A DNA stretch of 64,000 nucleotides from Bactrocera neohumeralis (lineage: Eukaryota > Arthropoda > Insecta > Diptera > Tephritidae): assembly GCF_024586455.1 (NCBI RefSeq), contig NC_065921.1:29013135-29077134 (forward strand), written 5' to 3'. This document shows, piece by piece, positions 1 to 12,000 of the stretch (position 1 is the first letter of the stretch; every line of letters starts with the position of its first letter). The notes below the pieces were generated by a model. It was not told where the DNA came from and searched no databases. It saw only the letters and a list, made by a program, of their open reading frames with translations. Position numbers and translations under genes: made by a program.

Positions 1-44
1 ATAAAATGACAAAATAAATTAAATTATAATAATTTTCTACTTAC

Positions 45-3000
45 ATCAACGCCGACGCAGTGAGGTTGCCCACCATTGCCAATTGCGCAATCCATTTATC
101 GACTATGGTCACCAATAACGGATCGTCGTCTTGCAAATGAACGCGTGCGATCAGTAGCGCTTCCGTGTAGTAATTCTTCGACAAGAGCATTTCGATGGCT
201 CTTGCATGACGATGCATCGCCATCATGTAGGTAGCTGCCTGCAGAGGGTAGCCCTTTTCAAGCAGTTGCTCGGCAAAGGACTGGCACACGTTCTGCCAAA
301 ATCTGCGAAAATTCACAAAAGTTTTCATTGATCTAAGGAATCAATAAATATAAAATAATGATTTCAAAGTACTTGTATGATATGGTTGGTGCCACGGCCA
401 CATGCCATTCGCTCAGCTCTTTTCTCTGTAGACAAAGCATTATTTCATCTTTGAGAGTGGAAGAGTTTAACTGCATCAGAAATAAGTTGTGTATGCCCGT
501 GGGTTTCGAACTTCTAATATGACTTACTAAAAAAGTATAAATTCCAATTGCGGCCAATTACGACCAATATTTAACGGGAATCAAAACTTGTAAAACAAAA
601 TATTACTTACATTCTATTTGCAAGAGCTTTTCGGCATCCGCTTTTGTACCAAATAATTTGGGGCAAAGGAAACCTTGCGGTCCAGTTTTGCTCAAAGCGA
701 TATTCAATTTTTCCAAAACATTTTTATTGAGCTCCTTGCTTGTCCAACTCAAAACAGTGGGCGGAGTCTAGAAGTGAAAATAAAGAAAAATATAAATATA
801 CGTATAAAATATGTATATATTTATGTGAGTATAAAAAAACAATTACCCTCATGTAGACCGAGCTGTAACTCCAATCCATATAATCCTCACGGTTCTTTGC
901 CACTTTTGTCTCCGGTTTCGCTTGAACTTCTGTCTTCTCCACCGCCGCCACTGTCGTGTTTTGCTCATTCAACTTCATCGCGTTAAACAAATCGGTGACC
1001 TCAGCGCCAGCCTCACCATTGCCAGCCGCACTGTTCGTACACTCTTCGCGTTCGGTCACCACCTGACCGTTTTCAGCGCGTTTGAGACGACGCTTCTCAG
1101 CTGCCGTCAATGGTTTTGTCGCCTCGGTGCGTGTGGCCACTTTCATGGCCCATTTCACTTGATCCAAAGTGTGCATGTTGGAGCGCTTCCATTTCGACGC
1201 CGAATAAACCACAGACTCCTCCAAACGCATATCGAAGAGCTCCACCGAAGTCGATTTGCCGGCGCACATCACGATTGCCTCGTCGGTCGGGAAGAACAGG
1301 CCACATGTCATGGGACATGGAAATTGTTTGAGGAATTTCTCGTCGTTTGTAGTCGAATTTAGATCCCAAACACGTACGCCACCGTCGAAACCGCACGTAA
1401 GAAACTCGTTGGCATTGCGATTGCTCCATTTGACGCAAGCATTGGCAGCTTTGGGATTTTTGATCTCGATGCGACGTACCGGTGTGAGTACACCGTCTGG
1501 CGAGTGTGATTTCAGTATGTGTATGTTGTTGGCATTGGCCACGACAGCGACATGATCGCTGGCTATTGGGCTCCAGGAGATTTCGGTGATGTAACGCGGC
1601 GCTAACGGTACGTCCTGCACTAAGGTGTAGGAGTAGACGAGATTGGGCTTACGATGGTACACTTGTACGTGTCCACGTTGGGTGCCAACGTAAAGTACGT
1701 TATCGTGTACCGACACTGTGGAGATGCTTTTAACCTCACGTATAATGTGCGCATCTAAAAATCGGGAGGAAAATACCATAGATTATAATAGCGCCAGAAA
1801 GAGAGATAAACAGATGTAAAGACAAAGCAATCGACCGGCAGGGTGATCGCTTGCGACTTGTAAGAAGCTGATGAAAAAGCGACCAGCCCATCGCGTTTCG
1901 GGATGACATCTTTATACCTTCCAAAAGTGACCAATGTGTCAATGCTAGATTAGTACCCCAAAAAAATGGAAATTCATGGATTTTCACCACCAAAATGCAC
2001 CAATGTGACTGACTTTTCCGCCAAAAAACGAATCTAGAGTCATCTCTCAGACACCGTATTCGCCAGGTTTGGCTCCCTATGACCTTCTTTTGTTTTCAAA
2101 ACTGTAAAGTCCGATTCGGTGACTGAGTTATTGAAGTCATTAAAAGTCTTTCGCTAATATCACTGAAGTTTATCCTAGCCGAAGCTTACAACAGATTGAC
2201 AATTCGACACTCTGCACAATGAATGACGAAGCCTCCATTAGAATTATGGGCACTTTTAATAGCTTGCCGATATTACCATCGCTAATGGTGGTCTGATAAA
2301 TAGCATAACCTGGCGACCTATGCTCACTTTCGCATCAGATCATTTGCCCATAATTATATCGATCGAGAATCATCCCGACTTTACTTCTGTGGACAACCAC
2401 ACCTTCGTTAACTTTAATAAAGCTAACTGGATCGGCTTAAAAGAATTTACCGAGAGCACTTTCACATCATGATCGCAGCTGCTACCGCTCGCTTCATCCC
2501 AGCTGAACGAATCGCGGAACTCCGCACTAATTTCCCAACCGAAGCAGATGTTTAGACTAATGAGCGGTACACTTTACCATGCCGATTCCTGTGATCCTCG
2601 AATAAGGGATCTAAAATTTGGAAACAAAGGATAGAGCATCTGAAGTCTTGCAACCGCTTCATCGACGTGAGTAAGCTTTGGACTACTGTCAAGGCTTTGT
2701 CCAATCCGAAGAGACATGATGACCGAGTTGAAATTCAATTCAATTTCCATGCCTCTTCGGACCCGAAGAAGTACTCGAGCTATTTTAATCAGCAATTTAC
2801 ACTGCACCCCTCGATAAACAAACACAAGCGATGTGTTATCCGACGGCTGCGCAAAATGCCAAAACACTACGCACCACTTACTTTCAGCGATGAGGAGATA
2901 CAGATTGTCATCAACTAGGCGAAATCTCCCAAATCTGTTGGCCGTGGTGAAATTAACATGTTGATGCACCTAGGCTCGTCGGAAGTAAGCTTCCTCACCA

Positions 3001-6000
3001 TAGTCCTCAACCTGTCGCTGACCATTCTTCTAATACCCGATGTACGGAAAATGGGAAAAGTGGTCCCACTACTGAAACCTGGGAAACCCGCCATCAAATG
3101 AGAGCCCTATCGTCCAATAACTCTCCTCTCCCCAGTAGTGAAAACACTTGAGGCCTTGCTATTCCCGACCTTCATGTACCACCTGAGTCTAGCAAACCAA
3201 CAGCATGGCTTCCGAAAAGTGCACAGCTCCACCACAGTACTTAGCGTCTTAGGCACCCAGATAGTTCATGGCTGCAACCAAAAACCACTCTCCTCGTAGC
3301 GTTGGATTGTCAAAAGCCTTTGACACAGTCAATCACACAATGCTACTTGAGGGCATCGAAAAATCTACGCTCCCTCCTGGGCTGAAGAGGTTGACTATGA
3401 ACTTTCTGCTGGTGTGCTTTCGTAAAAATCATACCTGCAGTCTCCTATAGGCATCAAGAGGTCTTTTCTCAACTACGTCTACTTCCTACACCGACCAGAC
3501 TTCGGACGCAACAAACTTCAGACATGCACTGACCGTCATTCACAGTGGAGCCATTAACACCTTCACCGATTCCCTCACAGTGGCACCCCTTTCCCAATGG
3601 TCCGACCCCGTCTAAATAGCCTACTGTTGAATGACAACGATGACAACTTATCCAAACCTTACCATCCTAGCGAGAAGTAATGAACCGTTACAACAACAAC
3701 AACAAGTGAAAAGAAAATTGGATTAAACTTTACTGCGATTCCGACACTGCCAGGATGGACTCTTTGTGACCTACGAAACCCACCAATACTGAGGAATACA
3801 TGTTTCCTGTTAAGAAGCAAACTACGAATAAGAGTAAAAGTGTAGTCTAGAGATGGCAACTAAGGAGAACTCTACGAGTCATATTGTGGCTGAACCATCT
3901 AAGGCTGAAAACATCAGTTTCTACACACCCGTATATGTTTTTCCTCTTACTAAGTGAAAGCTATGACTGAAAACACAAACCTTCCACAGGCTTATATTTT
4001 TCAGTTAGTTAAAAATTGAAATTAGAGCATATGGTTTTATATAATTTTATTCCTTAGACCCAACTGCACACCTGCTCTCTGAGAGTACTACTCAACAACT
4101 CGGTATAAGGGAACTGTGGGACGGCATTTCAAACTCCTTACGTACAGCTGCAACCGGAGCCATTGGTTTTCGGAAAATGCAGCAGAACAGCTGGTACGAC
4201 GAGGAGTGCCGTATCGCAGCGGAGAGAAAACATACTGCCAACTTCGCAACGTTACGATCGACCACAACACGTGCGGGATGGGATAGATACCGAGAGTTGA
4301 AGAGGGAAGCAAGACGCATTTGCAGACAGAAAAAGAAAAAGGCCGAAATGCGTGAGTATGAAGAGCTTGATAAGCTGGCCGACAGGAGTAATGCTCGAAA
4401 ATTCTACGAAAAAATGCGGCGCTTACAGAAGGTTTCAAGACCGGAGCATACTCTTGTAGAACCCCCAAAGGCGATCTAGTCACCGATGCCCAGAGCATAC
4501 TTAAATTATGGAGGGAACACTTCTCCAGCCTGCTGAATGGTAGTGAACGTACAACACCAGGAGAAGGCGAACCCGATTCCCCAATCGATGACGATGGAGC
4601 AGACATTGCAGCATTGCCCGACCATGAAGAAGTTCGAATAGCAATTACACACCTGAAGAACAACAAAGCGGCGGGGGCCGTGGATTGCCGGCCGAGCTAT
4701 TCAAACACGGCGGCGAAGAACTGATAAGGAGCATGCATCAGCTTCTTTGTAAAATATGGTCGGACGAAAGCATGCCCAACGATTGGAATTTAAGTGTGCT
4801 ATGCCCAATCCATAAGAAAGGTGACCCCACAATCTTCGCCAACTTCCGTGGCATAAGCCTCCTCAACGTCGCATATAAGGTTCTATCGAGCGTATTGTGT
4901 GAAAGATTAAGGTCCACCGTCAACAAACTGATTGGACCTTATCAGTGTGGCTTTAGACTTGTAAAATCAACAGCATCCACTCCGTTGGAAGGACCAAGTG
5001 GAGAAGGACCTGGCTTCGCTTGGAATATCCAACTGGCGCCACATAGCGAAAAGAAGAAACGACTGGCACGATGTTGTTGACTCGGCTATAATCGGGTAAG
5101 CGGTTTCTATGCCAGTAAAGAAGAAGAAGACCCAACTGCCGCAAACTAAAGAACTTTACTCCGAAAACATTGCCTACAGGGTGTTGTTACTTGTTTTTTC
5201 GTGCTACTGTTATACATTAAAAAATCAAAATACTTTAGATCGGGCTACACTCACAAACTTCAAATCAATTCTAAAATTTTCGTTTGGCAAAAAATTTTAA
5301 TTGAAATTTTTCCATTTTCATTTTATTTTTTTTTTCTACAACCCTCACGTCGGTTGTCAGAGTAACGGTACAACAAAACGTCGCGGCGTAAGTTCGCTTG
5401 TTCGATATTTTAGTGGGGAGACCTTCTAAAGAACCAACAAATATTGGAGAACATTTTTTTTTTTTTTAAATTTTTTTACATTTCCTGGCAATAAATAAAT
5501 AACGGTATGTCGGTTAAGAACGACTTCTCGCGAATTTTCGTGCAATTCGTAGAGGAATGCCAAGCGAGCGGCTTGGAAGTCGACCAAAATTTCGCATATT
5601 TTTACGTGCATTTGTTGGCGCGCGACGCACGTCTCGGCTTACGGCACGAAGCGGCGAATAACTGCAAATTGCTGCAACTAAAGCAGAATGCAATTCAGTT
5701 ATATAAGAACAAGACAGATCCTACCATGTGCAATCTACACATGACCTATTGTTTTCGAAATTTCCGCGAATTTAATATAAACCATTTGAAAGAGATCTAC
5801 GAGGAGAGCTTTCAAACGAAGCTGCAAACGCTTATCGCGGGCATACTGCAGTATCCGGAGACGAGCAATGACAAGCAGCTGGACGAAATGCTGTACAAGA
5901 TACAGGTCTTCATAATTGCCAGCTACAATATTGGCGACCCGAAGAATCATGTTGTAAGCACAATTCGATGGCTAAGTAGACCTCGTTATTTATAATTAAA

Positions 6001-9000
6001 AATTAATTCTTTTTCGAAGCTCTTGAAGCAGACGCGACAAAGTCTTAAAAGCGTGCTCAGCCACGGCGATCTGCAGAATTTTGTATTGAAGAAGCGCTAT
6101 CATCGTTTGGAGTACTTGCAGCGTTTGACTGCCACTGTATGCGGCATACTTATCTACAATAATTGTGACCCGAATGGCGAGCGGGAAAATATGCGCGACA
6201 GTGAGTAGAAACCGAACGTATTTTGGACTATTTAAAAGGGTACGAAAGTGGACCGAGTCCAGTTTTAGTTGAACAGTGTCGATAACCCGCAACACGGCGG
6301 GAACGCTAAAGAAGTTGAGACTGCGTCAATTGCAGTTTGAGTCTGAAAGCAATTATTATGAACAACCAAGTTTAGGAGGTTTGAAGGCGTGATAGTTTAG
6401 TAATAGTAATATCTCTAGAGACCCGTTAAAGTCCTCAATAATAAGATGCAAGGTAGCAAGGCTCAGAAATTTGTCCTATTTTTAGTACAAACTGTCATTC
6501 CGCAAAAAGAAACGATTCAACTAATGCTGATGAGCAATGAGTATAAATTAAAGTTAGATCCAAACTCAACCCAAACTGTAGACATAGGGAATATCTCGGG
6601 CTCGAGCCTAACGTAGTAACTTTAAATTAAGGACTTTTCGTCGGTCGATGTCGATGAGTCTTGTTGTAGCAAATGTCTACACGCTATTTAGGTAGCAAGA
6701 CACAATTTAATTGTCATCAAAATAATCTAATGGAAACAGAAAACGTGCCGTGTCGGTGGCGTCGGATCATATATATGACCCCTAAGGTCTGAACAGGTCT
6801 TAAGATGGCTCAAACTATTGCATGTATTACCTCACCGAGGTGGAGTTTGAATAGAGCCTATTGGCGCAAACACAGCAGAAGAATTCCTCCGAACCCGAAT
6901 TGAACTCAGTTCCAGTACTCATCAGCACGATATGGATCCACCCTGCTACAAGGTGTTGCTCCAATGATGACCAGCTGAACTTACTACGTACTGATCCGAA
7001 CAGGGTTCGGTCGCCGAAATAACAGCCCTTGGCCAGATAAATTTGAGTTCAATTCCGGTAGCGTAAAACCGGCTCAGATATATCTTTTCAATAGGGTTTG
7101 GGTAAGAACCTACACAACACCGCTTTGTTTTTTTAGAATCCAGAATATTATTGAGGATGTCGCTGTAGAATAACAGTATCAACTGTGTCCAGAATGTGCA
7201 ATTCTTTAAACGATTAGGTACTTTGAACCTCTCATTAGAATTTTTTACCAAAAATAAATCTTTGAGGAACTTTTGGCTTCTGAAGAAGCAATCCATGGTT
7301 CGCTTAACATCTAGTTGTCGTTCTCTTATAGTAAATTGGTGACCTGAGCTTAAATTTGGCCGGCATCGCTTTTAAATGAGGAGATATAAATGCGAGCGCC
7401 GACTTGTAAGATCCAAGGACACCGACTAAGAACTATAAACTCGGTAGCATTCGTCCTAGTTGCGTCAGAAATGTTGTTGCTGTTGTGGTAACGGATACCT
7501 CATCCCCGTTAGAATGGTAAGGATTAAATAAGTTGTCATCGACGTCATCACACGTTAGGTCCAGGAAACGTGCTATTTCGACGGGGTCGGACCAAAGAGA
7601 AACGGTGATGAGTAGCATTGGTAGGGCATGCAAAGAGGTGGCTTGTGTCATGTGAAGACTCATTGCACGCTGGACATAGTATGTTAGATATTGCAAGGTC
7701 TATTTTGGATAAGTAGGAGTTTAATCTGTAACTAAACAGTTTCTCAGTATCCAGAACGAAGTCTTTGTCTGCGATGGGTGGTCACTGACGTTTCTCGTAT
7801 CTGCGGCATATAGGTGAAGGTGCTTAGTCTGCGATGGGTGGTGGGAAGTCTGGTCGGCGTATTGTTTGACGTTGTTGACGTAGTTGAGGAATGACCTCTG
7901 GAAGCTCCTGGGAGGCGGTTCCACTTCAAACAGGTGACTATAGGAACTGCTTGGAGAGAAGTTCATTATGCTCCTTAACTGGTAGAATATGGGCCCCACT
8001 ATGCAGATAGGAGACCTCAAGAGGCATGCTGCATTCAAGGATGCGTTGTGCCACTACAAAAACAACGTAGCCAAGGGTCCGCTTCGCAGGGAATCGATCG
8101 AAAATGCAATTTTAGCGATAGAGAGTACACATTTCCTAATTGAAGCTAGATGATTGGATATATTTCTGATGTGTGCTTCGAATCTTATCAACAAATGGAC
8201 ACACTTGTTTGAGCCGCTTTCTGAATAGGGTCGAGTGTTTACATTAAAGTTCCAGAAAAATAGAACGTTGCAATTGTTCGAAGTCTTTGAAAGTTCGGGC
8301 TGCCTTACTCTTGCACAGTTTCAACTTAGAACCATTCCCACGATAGTAGGTACCCGAATTTTTATCCGGCCAAGGACTGTCAACTCGGCAGCATTTCTCG
8401 AAACTACTTCAGAAATGTTTTCATCCTTCACAACGACAACAAAAAGGTTTTATATATGCGAAATCCCCATTTTATTGTTTCCCTCTTTTCCCCCCAAAAG
8501 TCTTAACTGATATTCAAATGGCGAAAACGAATACACGAGAAGCGCTTGAAGCCGCGCTAGAAGATATTGAACACTATATAGCGACTGGCACAGAGGCTAT
8601 CGGCAATCTAATACAGGTGGACACAAAAGAGAAGAAGGTCCATTGCAAGTGGCCCATCGAGAAAGTGCGCGAAATCAATAAATATGTCATCTTGTTCAGT
8701 TCCTATGAGAAATTGCTGAAAAATATAGTCGAGGCATTTGAAAAAACTGAATATCTAGTTAGTCTGGATCAAAAGAAGATGGACTGTATAATAGAGAAAA
8801 TCAATGAGATACTGAAATATCGCACAGCCATCGAATCGCAGTTGGTGTTCGTAAGTACCATAGTAGAGACGAAGATAATCGAAAAAAAAAATAATTTTAA
8901 TTTTCGCTTGCAGCCACATTTTAAGTATCTCTCGCATTTGTGGACCTCCTTACTGCTGTCGCTAAGCCACTTAGCCGAACTGAATCGGCTCAAAGAGCAG

Positions 9001-12000
9001 CTAGATGAGTATGTAAGCGAAGAAATCAAGGAAAATTTTCGTAAACTTTTAAAAATAACCGAAGTGCGACGCAAAGTGGTGAAAAAGGAACTCTTAACAA
9101 CATTCGGTGAACTTATGGAACGCACTAACAAGGCACATCCGGTAATGACGTCACTGCAGAAAGTGGTTTGTATCATTTTGCCGAAGTAATATTGCAGATT
9201 TCAACATTTAACGGGTGGGTATTTTTTCAGACGTTGAACTTTCAAAATTACTGCGCGTTAAGCCTCGCACTAACCAACGGTTTGTTGACGCCCGCTTTGC
9301 TAACGAAAAAACTTTGCGAAGACTCAAAATTTCGCTTCGGTTTTGCAAATATCGAATACGCAAAATATGCCGAACGCTACTTCGAAGACTTCATACACAC
9401 ACTGAAGACGGCAATTTACACTTCCGTCGATTTGATTTTACTCTTCGGACTGGCCGATGTGATACTACAAAAGGACTTTGTGGACGAACGCAAGAAACGC
9501 AGGGGCAAACAAGTGTCGGCGAGTGGCACACAAACGGAGATGGTTGTTGTTAACGATCTCACACCATCGAATCGCATAAATGTCGCTTGGAACAAGTGGG
9601 ACTTTCATCGCGAAACCATACACCTGGCGTACATACGAAAACTGCAGACGCATGCGCAGCAGACCGCTTTGTCCTTCGGCACTATGAATGCGCAAAACGA
9701 ATGCTTGCCATTCGGACATCGTACAAATTGATTGTTGTTTTTGTAGTGGCATTGTTTTTGTAATAAACGAGTGTATGTTTGTATATGGTTGCGCTTACTT
9801 ACCTTTTTGCTCGGAATTTGCGTCGTAAACGGCCAAAATATCGTTGCAAACCACGAATATGTGATCGCCTTGCCAATCAATGGAATAAATGGGCTTGCCG
9901 CAGAATGGGTTGAATGTGATGGTGGGTTTGGCCGACTCCACATGGATGATGCCGACCTGTTGGGAGATATAAAAATTAATATAAGGATTTTTTTTGGGAC
10001 TATGTAAATAAAAAATATACATATATGTATGTACATACATATATGGATGTATGTACATATGTATGTGTATGTATTAGTCAATAAATAACCTAAATATTTT
10101 ATTGAAATAGAAAAAAATAAAAAACATTAAAAATCAATATAAATAAAAAATAAATAAAAACTAAAAAGAAATAAAAAAATTTAAATACAAATTAAAATAA
10201 GATTTAAATATATAAAAAATATAAATTAAAAAAATATAAAAAAAAATAAAAATTAGAAAACAAACCTAAAATTAAAATAAAAAAAAAATAAAATTTAATA
10301 TAAAAAATAAATTAAACTCATAATAAAAATCTTATCAAAATTACAAAAAGTTTTAGCAAAAAAAAAATTTAAATAAATAACTAAATAAAATCTCACTTCA
10401 AAAAAAATATTAACAATATTTAAGAATTCGAAAACTCTGTCACATATACTTAAAATATTTAGAAAATCATTGTAAAAATTTAAATTAAAATACAAAAATA
10501 TTTGAAAAATAATAAATTTAAAAAGACAAAATTTGTATAAATTTAGAAAACACAAAACTAGCGATTCTTAATATAAAATTAGCAATTAAAATAACTTTAA
10601 AACAAAATTTGAACAAAAAATAAAAAAAAAATAAAAAAAATATTAAAAATCAATACTTATAAATAAAAAAAAAATAAAAAATAAATATTAAAAAATAAAT
10701 TTAAACAAATATTAAAAAGATTTAAAAAATATATAAAAATATACAAGTTTTTAAAAAAACATAAAACAAAAACATTAAACAGAAATAATACAATCAAAAT
10801 GAAAAAAAAGTCAATAAAAACTTACTAATTAAAAAGTTACTTAAAAGAAAACAAAAATTAAAATTAAAAATATACAAAAATTTTACAAATCTGTTAAACA
10901 TACTAAAAATGTTTAGAAAATCATTGCAAAAATTTAAATTAAAAACCAAATACATATGTACATATATGTACATACATATGAAAAATGAAAAAAAAGTTCT
11001 TTAAAATAAATACGTATGAACCAGAAATACATAAATACAATAAATTAATAAAAATAAAAAAAAATTGTTATAAATTTGGAAAAAAACTAAGGTTCATTTT
11101 ATCTTTTAATTTTTAAATTTAATTTAAAATATCGATTTCTAAATGCCAATATTAACAAGTGGCAACCATTACAAATAATAAACCCTTTCAAAATTAACAC
11201 TTGTTTACGCAGTATAAAATATAAATAAATTACAAAATTAAAATTGAAAATAAACGTCATTAATTTATATATATAATACCTATAAATTACTGAATTAATC
11301 TGAGAAACATGAAAAAAATTGCCATAAAATCCACTCACCCTGCCTTCTAGCGTGCCAAATGCCAAGCGCTTACTATCCGGACTCCAAACTAGCGCCAGCA
11401 CAGAAGCATCGACGCGCGGTATGAAATTCTCGATGAACACATTAGTGGCAGACATTTTGGATATGTCAATGATACCAACACGACGATCGGATAAAGCCAA
11501 AGCAATTCTACAAAACAATAATAACAAAAGCGTTGCCATTAAATACTTGTCTACATAAATATTAAATATACAATTAATTACTTATTCATGTCATCCGGGC
11601 ACTCACGCATCGCCGAAACATTAGTGGAAGCACAACAATATTTGAGCAACAGTTTTTCAGTCTGCAGATTTTCGCAACTTATTTCACGATACGATGACAA
11701 GCACCAGAGTAAACAGTGTGCATGCGAAATGCTAAAGGACATGACGCTGCGTTGAAGAAATGATTTTTTGGTGTCTGCTTTGAACTTGTAACGTTGATGT
11801 GGTGAATTTGTGGCAGTAATCGGTGTATCTTGTGCCATTGACCAAAGTGACAGTTCACCAGTTTTATTTGTGGTGAGGAATTCGGTTGAGCTCAGCCAGT
11901 AAATTTGTATGCTGGTGTCTAAAGGATTGAAATTTGTTCTATTTTGTTACTTTTTCTATTATTTAATAATTATAATTATAACACTTACTTTTGCCATGTT

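Noticed and set aside
922..1555. Long plus-strand open frames opposite 847-1754
   Set aside because: They are mirror frames of a well-supported Gemin5 exon on the minus strand and have no family resemblance.
9146..9153. CRE palindrome TGACGTCA inside CFAP206
   Set aside because: It lies at an exon-intron junction far from any promoter and is best read as chance.
9168..9197. Alternative start of the last CFAP206 exon at the TTTTTTCAG acceptor (9231)
   Set aside because: Both acceptors keep frame, but ATATTGCAG at 9197 gives a 56-bp intron with donor 9142; the later acceptor would drop 11 residues. It remains possible.
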